Counted from the stretch's first letter, positions 23,164 through 34,882 are shown. The stretch: DNA of 41,566 nt from Terana coerulea (GCA_024811115.1 JAKOGH010000706.1:1-41566); one strand, 5' to 3'. Notes: generated by a model not told the origin, from the sequence alone. Made by a program: numbers and translations.

Positions 23164-26100
23164 CTATCGGGCTATTAATCTGGGGCGGAACTGAGTAAAC
23201 ATGGTGAAGAAATGCATGTCCAAATAATGGTTGACCCAAAATGCACGGCAGAGATCCTGGACGTTCTCGCTGGTCCAGCGCGGCTCCTTCACTCGGCCAA
23301 ACATAGGTATCACATGGCATGAACGAGCGATGCGAGAGACGGGGATGATCTCTGCGAAAGGGAGATGTCTTCGCGTCGATTTTTGCACACCAACAAGGCC
23401 ATGGTCCAGGTGAGGTGCTCGGAATGGTGTGCACCATTCGATGTAGGCCAGCGGGGTGGGTGACTGAACGCGGAAGTACTCTGGTAGCATGAAGAGCACA
23501 CGCACATGCGCGACGCGAAGACCTAGAGCACAGTGCAAAGTCAGAAAGGCCTCTAGAGTAAGACAGATGTTACTTACCAGCCAGGGCTGTTCCTCGCGTT
23601 AGAGGGTTGTCTTCCTTGACGCGTATGAGCGCAAAGTCGAGGTGCGCAGGCTGGGCAGGTTGGCGTCCTTTCCGTGGTATGGGGGGACGTGCACGGATGA
23701 CATCCTTGCAATGCTCAGCATCAGTCTCTGGAATAGAAGGTAGTCGTATTGATATTTCTTTGTATAGATTAAAGAAATCATGTGGATACGGTGTCAGAGC
23801 ACGGCCCTGTGATCGTAAGTAGTGCTTCAAGGCGGGGAGAAATTGAGACGCGCCGTGATCGCTAACGATTGTGCTCGCCCGAACATTGGACAGCTCTCGT
23901 GGATGGTTGTGTGCGACATATGCCATGCCTGGTGTTTGATCTTCAAACCTCGCCACTCTTCCACTACCACCAACGCGAGGGACGATCGCCAGTCGACGCC
24001 GAGGTCTAGCCGCGAGAGAGCCTGGATCAGCCGACTGCTGAGGACTGCTGCGCGGACGCACTGAGTCGAGGTACAGCGTGAACCGGTCTACTGCCTCTTG
24101 CCGGCGGAGCCACTTGAGCATCTGAATGATATAGTCGCGCCGATTGCTTGCACGGTAAGCTTCTTTGGCGTAGTCGATGTGAAGCCGTTCTGGTGCCTCT
24201 GTGTTGAATCCGTCCGCAGTCCCAAACATCAGGATTGCTCGCGCGTAGTGCTCCATCGCGTGAATCTTCGGAATGTTGAAGTGTCCAGGGTGGCGGGCAT
24301 TGAGCTCGACGAATACATCTTTGTGGGCGTGGAAGTTATCAAGAGCGGCTCGGAGTGCACGAAGGGAGGATGAGGTGTGGGAGTGGAACGAGGCGTAGTA
24401 GATGAAGTCGAGGAGCGACATGATAGCGCGCATTACACGTGCATCCACGGTGCCAGCGAGAAGACCGACGATGACCTTCTGCATCTCTTTGTGCTCTCGA
24501 CCAGTCCATTGGGAGACCGAAGAGATGCCGTTCTTGAAGTGCCGGAGATTTGGGTGAGAGATCATTGATCGGAATCGGTCGTCAATCTCATCCTTGCCCA
24601 CCAATGCAGTGCACCACTTCACTAAGTGATCCTTGAAGACGCCCTTGTGCAGCTGATGGAAAAGATCGGGAGTGAACGCAAGGAAAATATTGGTGTGTGG
24701 TAAGTCTTTCCAAAATGGTGTCCAGATAGGTCGAAGGCCGAAGTCTTTGACCTTGATGAGCCTTTCACGGCCCTCCCTCAGCCGCGCGAGAACCTCAGCC
24801 TGTGTTCGTGATGCCCCTTCGCTGGTTTGTGAATGTGCCCTCGACTATTCGGATGGACTGCGCAAATTGGGCACCGGTTCTCCATGCAACAGGCAACCAG
24901 GCACTGCTCCGGATAGTCAGCGACATACGCCGCCAGGATGGGGAATACTCGGCGAATGCACTCGTCCGCACAAGTCATCTCGACGCCATGGGTGCCAGCC
25001 TCAATCAGCGACTGTAGGAGGATCTTCATGCAGCGGTGGAACAAGTTGTATTTCGTGAGTTGCTTAACTGAACTGGTGCAGCAGTCGAGCTTAGGTACTG
25101 GTAGGTAACCCAAAAGCACCGTGGCATGCGAGCTAGGTTTCCGCCGAGTTGCTTTGCTGACATTTCCGATGGTAAGGTACACCGGCCATGCAGTCTTGTC
25201 CCCACGAAACTGCGACAGCATGGTCTTATCAGACGCAAGAATGATAGGAGCCACCGTCGAGCCTATAGGAAGCTTTCCCTAGTCATCATGCATCAAGGTG
25301 AGCCAATCAGATTGCATTGAGAATTGGACGCATACTCACCTGCGTTTCCCACCACCAGTCCGCAGACCCCATTTCACTAACAACGCGCTCTTCACCACTC
25401 ATCTCCTGGTATATTCTCTCGGGTGCGTACTGAAGTGAGTTTCGGAAGGCTGGGTTACCAATGATTTCACAAACACAGTCCACCGGGTCCCTATGCCATA
25501 GCTCTATCTCTTCTTCCATCTCCACGCCGTCTACGTCCTTCAAATCACCGGTAACTTTCATCGTTGTGCACTTCCATCCCACACTTTGCGGCAGCTGATC
25601 AATTCGCGTTGAATAGGTGATCTTTGTTCTGGAACGAGGTGCTGAGTCGTTCCTTGATCTGTAGGATCACGCAGTCAGTGTCTGATACTTGAGAGAGCAT
25701 TGAAATATGACTCACGATGGGTAAGTGCAGAAACTCATCTGCTTGGTTCTGTCCCATGGTTTTCACCATGAACTTTGCCAGTTCCCACTCACGTTCGCCC
25801 CGAGAATGACCCCCAGATGTTATCTCCGGTGAGAACCTGGTTATCACGAATGACCTGGAATGCTGACCTGCCCTTCCTAATGCTTTCCCCCGCCTTTCTC
25901 ACCTCTGGAAATGGCTCGTAATACTCCACAACCTCCCGCACACCATCTTCCTCCTCGACGTCCTCGATTGTCACGCGTGTCGGCCGGAGCGAATTAGTGG
26001 GGGTGGGCGCGTGGGTAAAGCACTAGGGGTGCTTTCATCGATATCCATCGGTGCGTCTTCCTCGACGCGTCCTCCGCCTTCACTGTCTCTGACGCTTGCT

Positions 26101-26249
26101 GAACCACAGTCGTCCTCCGTGGCTGGCTGGCTCAAGTGCTGTAAAGAGCGCTTATATTTCACTGCACAGGTAGGTGCATGCGAAATGTGCCGGTTGAGAG
26201 CTTCTAACGATGTGAAAGCCTTCACGCAATAGCTGCATGAATGCGGCAT
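23164..26249 (-). pseudogene. Plavaka-type (CMC/CACTA-related) transposase, decayed by frameshifts
   Basis: Plavaka elements are cut-and-paste DNA transposons expanded in Agaricomycetes. The N-terminus has a zinc-finger-like motif (MPHSCSYCVKAFTSLEAL, then H...H...C). Next come RPTRVTIEDVEEEDG, REWELAKFMVKTMGQ, RDPVDCVCEIIGNPAF, DWWWETQ and the core [38 protein letters not shown], a Cys-rich [30 protein letters not shown], the helical [18 protein letters not shown] region and a C-terminal segment follow. Introns at 25659-25715, 25279-25339 and 23523-23577 splice in phase. Four single-base frame breaks lie near 26000, 25810, 25615 and 24815, so no full protein is encoded as written. The order of motifs matches my knowledge of the family. 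I did not identify the terminal inverted repeats with confidence. It is divergently placed 388 bp from the next gene. Confidence 0.82.
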
Positions 26250-26637
26250 GTTGGGTAAACGAAGGGCAAGGGATAGGCTGCTGCGGGTGTGTAGTAGGCT
26301 GAGTGTACTGTGGCAGCAGCGCTCTCGACAGCGCTCACCTCTACCCGGTACGTTTCAGCCACAGTTACCCCTGATTTTTGCCAATATGAATAATCTAATG
26401 CCGAAATTCCGCTCTTAGGCAGCATGACGTGTCGCAGCGGTATGCTCGGACTGCATGGGGCCAAGGGGATGGGTATCCACTATTTTCTCAGACTCGGACA
26501 CTCACCGCAAATTCGCAGGTCCGTTACGACATATAAAAGACCAATGATGTCTTGAAAGGTAAGAACCCAGCCTCTCGTTACCTATTCTGCCTCGCTCACT
26601 CTCGTTCCAGCCACGCGCCGATACAGAGATCATCAGC
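26250..26637. promoter_or_regulatory. Divergent intergenic region between transposase and DUF6532-like gene
   Basis: These 388 bp separate the two start codons and must hold the promoters for both directions. I see no strong TATA box facing the right-hand gene apart from ATATAAAAG at 26530-26538, about 100 bp before the ATG at 26638, which is a plausible one. Confidence 0.35.
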
Positions 26638-28556
26638 ATGGAACACGACCTTCTTCCCAATGAAAGGGGGCCGTTGGGCCGTGGTCATCGCGAGCCAGTT
26701 ATTACGCCTCGTATGCAAGCATATAGTATGTGTTCAGACTCATTCACATTGAGTTGTTGTCTGACCTTGTGCAACATCTGAAGTTGACTCACGCAGGCCC
26801 CACTGTGGCACAACAACAACTTCGCGGAACCCACTGGCGCCCTCACGCGCTACGCGCGGCCAGCCTGTGCGAGACAATTTCACGCCATCAGGACATGACG
26901 AGGTAGAAGATGACAGTAAGTTCTTATCAGTCTCGGACATGATCGTGCTATCTACTAACTAAATCTTCAATATCTTAGGCTATCCAATGCCTCCTCCGAG
27001 CCAGCCTCGCCTCTACAGCGAAGTTACAGCTTGACGAGGCGGAGCTCTACGAGATGTCAAAGGACGCCGAAGCCGAAACAGATGGAGACCTTGATGACAC
27101 AAATGCTGGACGCAATAACGTGCGTATTTAACCTTGGCTTCTACCGCATATCTCTTATCACATCATCCTCTATAGATCGCAACTGTCACTGAGTACGAGC
27201 TCCCAACTCCACCAGCTCGCCGCCGTCTTGTGCGCAAATACACGAGAGACACAAATGGCCATGCTATCCCCCGTTCCACTCCCCAACATGCCGATGCAGC
27301 GCAGGGCAGCGTACTAGTGCCACGGACCCCGTCAATCACCGAACTCTCAGATGATGCAGATAGCCCCGCGGCCGGCGTTGTCACAAGGTTCCAACCCCAG
27401 CCGAAACCAGACACCACCGACTCCAACCCCTGTTTGCACCACCGGCGGGAACGTGACGTTGCAGAAACGACCTGCGCCTGGTGACGATGACGTAGGAGCT
27501 TCAGCGGCAAAGAAGCAGAAGAGTCGTCCGAAGGCGGCAGATGAGGCCGACGAACGGGACAAGGCAATCGTTCTCCTCGGATGTACCAAATTCCGGTGCG
27601 CTATCGCTACACAAGATCCGTATGTAGAAAATCCTCGCCAGCTCGACAAGCTGGTTTCCGAGGCAGTGCGCGCTGCCTGCGAAGAGAAGAGCGCCAGTAC
27701 TGGTGAACCTATCGTAGGCTTTGAACTAACGGAGGAGCGGATCAAAATGGTATGTTAAATTCTAGCTCTTCAACACCTACAGTACTGAGCTACGTACAGG
27801 TCAAAGCGCGGGTATTTCAAGTTCGCGGGGAAGTCAAAAGTCACGCGAAGGAGGTTGTAAAGCAATACGGCTTCCAGGACAACAACGGTACGGATGCTAT
27901 CATCGATGCGAACCGTGAGCTGTACAATCAGATCTCAAAGCGTGGTGCATTTGTATGGAAGGTGCGTAACAGCATTCAAGCTTAGTACTAACGAGATTAC
28001 CATCTTACTTACTGTCCCTTCTCAAGGATCCACTGCACAAAGTCCCTGAAGAGGCATACCGGCATAAATCCCTTTTCGACGTGCTCACGAAAACCTGGTA
28101 CAAATCCCGGAAGGATGAGGGCATCATAGAGGCCAAGTTTTTCGATGCCCCGGGTATCCCGCTTCCGACCATCGCTCTGATCATTACCGGGGTTCGTCTA
28201 TATCTGTCACTGTGATTTTGTCTGACTTCCCTTTTATTCAGTTGAAGTGCGCTCTTGAGGAATGGAGCACCGGAACCCTGCAACAAATCGACTTCAAGGA
28301 GAAGAACTACTCAGAATGCTTCCAGGATCAGCTGACGCTGTTGAAGAAATGGAAAGAGGCTACCGATGCTAACGAAACCAAGCTGACCGAGAAGCTGCAG
28401 ATTGACCTACTCAAGGCGGCACGGTATGTTCTTATTCTTTTCTAGATGACTCATTACTCAGATGACTTGTTCAGTTCAAAGGTTGGCGTCTTCGACAAAG
28501 CCCCGATCAACCGTAGCGACTTGATGCCCACGCTCGACGACCTGCTCGGCCAGTGA
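26638..28556 (+). CDS. DUF6532-like basidiomycete protein, one in-frame TAG in exon 2
   Basis: Proposed exons are 26638-26725, 26797-26915, 26979-27119, 27176-27310, 27360-27749, 27800-27961, 28027-28191, 28242-28423 and 28475-28556. All junctions are GT...AG and phase-consistent. Intron 26916-26978 has a perfect TACTAAC branch site. The N-terminal half is disordered (PTPPARRR, then KRPAPGDDDVGASAAKKQKS, a likely nuclear signal). The C-terminal 210 residues form the helical domain, with ARVFQVRGEVKSHAKEVVKQ, AYRHKSLFDVLTKTWY, PGIPLPTIALIITGLKCALE and YSECFQDQLTLLKKWKEA, which I recognise as the DUF6532 type. Molecular function is unknown. Exon 2 in this phase contains TAG at 26904-26906; other frames of exon 2 fit less well at the splices. 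The intron at 27311-27359 is inferred only from the frame change. The model may be right with a nonsense mutation, or the 5' part may be mis-modelled. Confidence 0.65.
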
Positions 28557-29167
28557 TTTTGTGGCGCATATCTTACACCCTTTCATTGTACTTGCTATCC
28601 ACTTTAGACTGTAACATAGAATACATAGACATAGATGTATTTTCGACCCCAGTTCACTATCAAACTGTGCGAGTATGACCACGACCAGTTCTGAAGCCGC
28701 CTCCCGACGCCGCTGTGACTATCCGCTCTCGGGCGCTAACGTGGTCGGCTCCTACCATCAATGCCGCGATAGCGACCTACATAGCCCAACGACGTCTACG
28801 CCTCAACGCCAACCCTACATTGCAGATAGATATGTGCATAAAGGTGAGATCTATATTGCTCCGATAGCACCATTGCTTACTGTAGGTCTAGCTATGATAG
28901 CCTCCTATCTCTCCACACCACTCTGGTAGTCGGGCGTCGCAGCTCATAGAAAACTTGAGGCTATGTCGAGCAATATATGTCGAGGAAGTCAATGCGGCTA
29001 TAGGTACTATACATGCTACATACTGCGATATATACTAAAGTCACTTTCAAGATGTTGTAGTAGTATGCACGCGATCTCAAAGCATGTTATGTGTATCTCA
29101 GGAGTCTTCAGATAACCTGACTCGAACTATCATTAAGCTATAAGATCAATATGACGCCAGAAAAGGT
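28557..29167. other. 3' flank of the DUF6532-like gene, no further gene
   Basis: After the TGA the sequence has a fungal 3'-end look (repeated ACATAGA-type AT-rich stretch at about 28610-28640). A frame of 84 codons at 28675-28929 has no supporting feature. Confidence 0.4.
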
Positions 29168-29262
29168 GACTCGCGTCGACCAGTGCGACGCGCTGTAATG
29201 TCCGGGAACATGTCGGACGGCTGATGAGTGTGGCGCCGTGATCCCGCGAGGCCAGCTGCAGT

Positions 29263-29613
29263 TAGTGATTGGCAAGGGTAAACCCTCCATGCTTAGAGGC
29301 TAACCCTTACCCTTACCTTCAAAACCCTTACCCTCATGAAGGGTAAGGGTTGGGGTTACCCTTTAAACCCTTGCCAAAATGGGCAGAAAATGGTGCTTTG
29401 AGTGCTTTTTCATTCAATCATAATGTCAGCCTTCTATTTGAGTAGCTTGCATTGATATAGAAAGCACTCACAACACTTACAGCTGTATCTAGCAACACAT
29501 CTGCTATTTGAATGCAAACCCCTGCCAGGACAAGGGTTAACTTTTCCCAACCCTTACCCTTCATATCCTTACCCTTAACCCTCCGAGGGTTTGCAAACCC
29601 CTGCCTATCACTA
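29263..29613. mobile_element. 351-bp hAT-like MITE with 8-bp target duplication
   Basis: The element starts TAGTGATTGGCAAGGGT and ends with its imperfect inverse (ACCCCTGCCTATCACTA). It is flanked on both sides by GCTGCAGT (29255-29262 and 29614-29621), an 8-bp duplication as made by hAT-superfamily transposases. Both subterminal regions are full of ACCCTTACCC / GGGTAAGGGT units, including a near-palindrome around 29320-29350, and they would make good transposase-binding repeats. It has no coding capacity, so it is non-autonomous. The hAT assignment rests on TSD length and TIR style only. Confidence 0.75.
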
Positions 29614-29621
29614 GCTGCAGT

Positions 29622-30267
29622 AGGCTCTAGGACAGCCTCTTAAATAGTTTGGAAGGGATGCTCTCGTTCCTTTGTATATAGAGGCTGCCACCAAGGTGGG
29701 GGTCTTCTGAGGAGTGTCCCGGACTTCGAACCGGCTTCTCGGCAAGAAATAGCTTGGACCTCAAGCGCGCTGCGCTAACGACGTCATCATCGTCTTCGCG
29801 AGGGCCAGGCTAAGGTCGGTAAGTATTCCCCTTGCACTGCAGCGACAGTACTTAGCCTCCAGCTTCTCGCAGTACTAAGGGTGACCGGTGATGATTATAG
29901 TAGACTTACCGGACTGTCTTCCATGTCCCCTGTGTCATCCCACTCTCTCAGCCATTTCTCTATATTTACAGTACTCATGGTATTATAATTAACCAGATAA
30001 GTACAAACTTCATTATCATGCTAATACTTCCCTTAGTTCATGGGCTCGTGCTCGGAGGCATTCACCTGCGTTGTACAAAATAGAGAGGTGATAATATGAG
30101 CAACGACGCTTGGGCAGCGGGCTCAGGCAAGGGCGGCGTAAGTATACAGCGGGCTCTTCTCCGGGCTCGCCACATGGGAGACGCCGTGGCGGCAAGGTGA
30201 TGCCTGACGTGCCGTTTCAAACTCCGGGACACTACACTGAAGGACCCAGAGTTTGGATGTAGACTAA
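29622..30267. mobile_element. Second insertion with internal inverted repeats, same 8-bp flanks
   Basis: This 646-bp block is bounded by another AGCTGCAG at its right end (30267-30274). Near each end it holds an inverted pair: 29701-29735 (containing AGTGTCCCGGACTTCGAA) and 30211-30246 (its inverse, TTCAAACTCCGGGACACT). The outermost bases (TAGGCT... and ...AGACTA) match only weakly. It is probably a second non-autonomous DNA element, or the remainder of a composite insertion, that used the same target. Superfamily not determined. Confidence 0.5.
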
Positions 30268-30578
30268 GCTGCAGTTCCCTTTCTTGTCGCAAGGAACATA
30301 GTCCACGTTCTTCATCGCGGCTGTCGCGTGGCTCGGCTGCCGCTTGGACTTCTCCGCCAGTTTGGGCCGGCCATGAATAGTCTGCTTGCGGCTTATCGTA
30401 TCCAAGTCATCCTTGCATGCATGGCTACAGGTATAAATTGTTTCCTGCTTGACGCCCGGCTTTCAAAATCAGTGTGCATTGGATCTTTTTGAAGGTACTA
30501 CATGTCGCGTTTAATACCTAACATTGTGTATGAGTCCAAAGTTAAGTCATTGGGAATTGCAAATGTGACAATCCAAAT

Positions 30579-33500
30579 TCTTTTTCTGCGCGGTTGCGCA
30601 AATACAGCCAGCATAGAAACAATGCCATTTTCTCTAGACGACCACAGCGAGACAAGGAGCAAAGTGGAGACAAGCCAGACATGGGATTAGCGGGATATTC
30701 TTCGCCCCAGCGCGGTAAAGAACCTACAAGGTCTGTAAGTCGAAGGCGTTAGAAAACACTACATTCTATCATACCACATGCCCAGAGGGATAAGGGTTCT
30801 TGTTTGGGTGCTCTTTGATGTCACATTTGGGGGCAATCCTCATCCATCGAACAACTCTCTACTATATACCCTCGCTACCAATGAATGCGTCGCTGTAAAT
30901 CTTCCGTCTTCGTGCCGTGGTGCCCTTCTTTGGTCTGTGGTCAGTCACATGATCAATGACAATCATAAGAGATGGGGAAGATTACTGACAGCGAGGATGG
31001 CTTTTGTGTTGTGGCCTGGGTCATTCGAGCAAATCTTTGGAGAAGGAGGCACATAAGTTCAAGTTCTGCCCAGCCATCATGAATGCGGGACCCTGGATGG
31101 GAAGAGTTTGAAATGCCCACTATACTTCTGTTCCTAGAACCCATAGGGTACGTCTTTATCATTGGACATTTTGCTCGTGAAGCGATCACCCACAGGCAGG
31201 CGGCATTGCATCCAAACTGAGATGAGACAAGCTCAGGCTTTGAGAAGAACACTGTGCAGATCTCTCAGCAGGCTGGGCTTTGCTGAGCAGAGTCTCTGTA
31301 GGGTGCGCATACATGGGATGACTATATGCATTATGAGTACAGGTAGCGGGAGCAATCATACCGGTCCTTGAATTGTAACCTTCAGCATAGCGGCGACTCC
31401 CATCACAATGAGAGTTGTAGTTCCCAAGGCTCGTCCTAGAGCTGGGTCATCAATTATCAGCACTGGGTCTCCATCTCCCTCAGCAGTCGTCTTAACAGCG
31501 CTTAGGCATTCCAAAACAAATGACCCCAGTGATGGACAGCTCTCCCTCAAACAAGCCACTGGGATACAAAACGAGACTAGAGTTGTGCAAGAACAATGTT
31601 ATTAGTTTTCCACCAAATGACGAGCCTCAGGCAAACTCATGCACCAAAGAATCTTTCATCCAACCCTCCCTTATTTGGCTGTGGTTTTCCGAATACTGAA
31701 AAGGCTGGATAGCTCAGGAACTCCTGATGGCAAAAATTTGGTCACAACATAGTGTATGCGACGGCATACTTAAAACATCGCAAAGAGCCGTAGCCAATGG
31801 CTATGCATGAGAGTCTTAAGAAGGCAAGTGGATCACGCTCCTAGAGGCCAACGGAAGAGCTGCGACTCCAAAGTCTAGGGATAAGGAGGGGCAGCAACAC
31901 TTAGCAAGCATAGCGAACATGTTTGCCACGATGAACATATGGGCGGTAGCAGCCAGAGTGTCACAAATTTCCCTCAGCGTTAGTCTACAGCACTTAGAGT
32001 GTAACATCAAGTCACGGGACATGTCACCAAGTCGTCACATAGCGTTATAAGATGCTAGATCAGTTTGCCATGTGCTGGTTGCATGGACATCAGGGATATG
32101 CCTTATACGGACATAGGATCTAGGACTCTGATCTGGAACTGTTCTGGACTATGGCCTCAGTATGATGTCACTATGACATCATGGACTGATAGTGTACAGT
32201 AGCTTGATTAGGACATCTAGATAGTGTTGATGTTAGCATGATAGCTAGGTCAGATCTGATAAGGGAGTTAGAGCGGTAGTATGCTCTGGAGCCTTAGTCA
32301 GATGTCACCTGACTGTATCAGTCAGCATATGGTATTGGAGGTCTTAGATAGTGTCTGGGGTCTCTCTACATATGTATATAAGGAGGCTGGTCTGTGGGCT
32401 AAACCCCCAGACTCAATAACATTGTTGATTCATATCTACTCTACTAGCTCTACTTAAGTCCCTCTGCTTTCCCCACCTCTTTCAAGTCATCCCAGCAGGT
32501 GAGTATCGTAGTTTTGTGATAGAGAGCGGAATTTGCAAAGTGAAGCGGGATTGTTCAGCACCAGAGTACAAAGAAGGCGGAGTTGGCAGGTGATGAGAGG
32601 TGTCAGGCTGCTCCTGACGTCAATCTGGCCCTTCGTGCCTTGAGCAGTGAGCTCATGAATCAGAATAACTAGGTGGATGTATGTGCTCATTGCCCCACCG
32701 GTGTCTATGTGGAGTGTCGGGTGGCAGAGGCACCATGCTATATAACTCAGGCATAACGAGCATACCAGATTGCGGACGTTACGCTAGCCAAGGTAGTTAC
32801 CTGAGTTAATGTTTTGTAAGAATCATACGCGCGTAGAACAACGCATATGTTTTGCTTCAGTTCCACCAGTACTGAGAACAAGGGGCGCTGGTATCTTCCA
32901 CAACCATGGTAGCCAGCCCATTTGATCGAATTTTATCTGATTGCGCGAAGAAATGGTAACTGCCTTCCGACAACAACGTCGAATTCACAGTTATTCCTAT
33001 AGGCCAAAAGTTTCATTGCGAGCTTCTTGTTTTCTTTGCAGAATGAGTAAGACCCTGCTGACTCTAGGTCTATGTCCAAGTCCATCGAAATGCCTGTGAT
33101 GCCTCCGGATGCTCACCTTAAACTATTATGAACTAGTCCCTGTACCGTTATAAACTGGTGAAGAATATTGCGACATGCAGGACATTCCATATGGCTGTTG
33201 TAGTCAAGCTCGCGAGATGGCAGTGAGTGGCGGCAGCGGCGAGCACAAATCTAGGACTTGGTGAGCTATGTCGTGCTTCACAACCCGGGTGCCACACTGA
33301 CCTTTTGCTAGGCTGAGGAGTGCCTCTGCCGGCATTCGAAACAGACTTCCAAATGCATACATTGTCATGTCGGCACTGAGAGCTTTCTGTGAATAAGCAC
33401 ACAGACAAGGAACTATGACAAGTGTACAAAAATACCTTAGCTAAATGCGTGCTCTCCACAGCTCAGGTTATTTGAGCATATGAAATGCAACAACGTTATC

Positions 33501-34808
33501 ATAGGAAAAGCCAAATTTTTGGGAGCCTGTCAAGTGCATATTGTAGTACTTCCTTAGTCCTCATTACCGTCACGTTGTTGTTGTAGTTGAACATCATTTC
33601 TGAGCGTCGCAGTTAGGTCATCGACCCTTGCCCCTTGCCTGTCAAATTACTCGAGTCACACCACGAGCACTGCTTGTTAGCAAGCTGTCATCCAGTGTTG
33701 GCCACTTAAAACAAGGCAGCTTTAGCCGCTCACTATATGCACTTGTGTGCCATCAGCCATTCATTCATGATATGCACATATATCCATGAAGGCTTACGAG
33801 TGAAATTTGGTATAGACTAACCGCGCATGTTTAGTGCGTTGTCTGAGATAAAGACAGTGGCAACAAGGCCGGCGGCAAATCGCATCATCCAGTGACTTGC
33901 TACCAGTGAGGCTAGGCTCTAGCACAAGTGCGACCAGGCTACAAACTATACTTAACATATTATGACTTGACGCGCTCAGTGGTAATTGTGTCCTTGATAT
34001 TGATATTGTCTTCCTCCAAGCTGAGCAGTATAGAGTAGATGTTGCATTGTCCTGATCCAGTTCGACACACAGTGGTGACAGCGCCAACGAGCTAGTGTGT
34101 GGTACGGCAGTTCTATGTTGGAGAATAAGGTAGGCTGCTTTACACTACACAGTTAGTCTCACCAGCACATCCACAATGCAAGAAAAACTCACAAAGCAAA
34201 TATTCATTCACTTGAAGCGTACAGCACTGGCTATTAGCCCTTCACTAAAGCCTATTGCTTAAGCTAAGGCCTAAGCCAAAGCACATTGTGGAGCTACACT
34301 TGCAATAATTCGGCACGCAAAAAGCGATGTGCTCAAATCGTACGTGTTGTTGCAACAGAAGTTGCCGAGGGTCAATTACAAGGCAGTTGCACTTCAGCAA
34401 TGGCTACAGTGTCGGTAGCCACAGCTTGGGTAGTTGTAGTTGTACTGAAGCCGTAGCAGGCATCACTACTGCGAGTGAGAAGATGTAAGCCGAACAGGAG
34501 CCCAGAGTCCTGATTACTGCTATACAGTTGGTCCAGGAGGGTGTTCTGAAGTTTTACTACACATTAATAAAGTATTGTGGCTGAGGCGAACAAGCTAATG
34601 GAAGATACACAAACGTGGAGATTTAATGTTGGAAACAAGTCCAGGACAAGGCATTGTTGTGCCAGCTCGCAATGAATGAGGGGAACTCATTGTCAATGTA
34701 ATGCACAACTTATGGACGCAAGTCGATTCAGGCGCAATGAAGTCTGAGAGTCAGGGCTAGTAGTAGTAATCATCGCTTCATATATTAGACCTATAAAATT
34801 TCACTGAA
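30579..34808. other. Gene desert with mobile-element relics
   Basis: No protein gene is supported over 4.2 kb. Frames are all under about 105 codons and have no domains. A promoter-like AT-rich block at 32040-32470 is listed separately. The rest looks like old, decayed sequence. Confidence 0.45.
32228..32500 (+). mobile_element. Possible solo or truncated LTR, Copia-like style
   Basis: The stretch has an LTR-like order: a start TGTTGATGTTAGCATGATAG, a TATATAAGG box at 32378-32386, then CAATAACATTG and a pyrimidine-rich end at 32430-32490. Basidiomycete Copia LTRs often look like this. I found no second copy in the window, no target duplication and no coding region, so the limits and the call are tentative. 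Confidence 0.3.
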
Positions 34809-34882
34809 GGGTTGGTGGCGTAGTTGGTTATTGCATCTGTCTAACACACAGAAGGTCCTCAGTTTGAACCTGGGCCGACTCA
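34809..34882 (+). tRNA. tRNA-Val (anticodon AAC)
   Basis: A 74-base cloverleaf can be drawn by hand. The acceptor stem GGGTTGG pairs with CCGACTC (one G-U at 2:71, one at 5:68). The D-arm is GCGTAGTTGGTTATTGC. The anticodon stem TCTGT/ACAGA is perfect, with loop CTAACAC giving anticodon AAC. The T-arm is CTCAG-TTTGAAC-CTGGG, with discriminator A. It has no intron. A TTTT pol III terminator follows immediately. The A and B boxes are close to consensus. It sits alone in gene-poor DNA, so a tRNA pseudogene or SINE head is a minor alternative. Confidence 0.85.

Larger units (their letters stand above)
29168..30578 (+). repeat. Dispersed repeat, copy B, split by two insertions
   Basis: 29168-29262 and 30268-30578 align with 19761-20138. 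About 1 kb lies between them at the target AGCTGCAG(T). The insertions are described separately. Copy B also has about 16 extra bases near 30325 compared with copy A, and scattered substitutions throughout, so the duplication is old. Confidence 0.75.

Noticed and set aside
29290..29600. Interstitial telomere repeats
   Set aside because: The unit is TAAGGG/CCCTTA, not TTAGGG/CCCTAA, and it is confined to the subterminal parts of a small transposon with target duplication.
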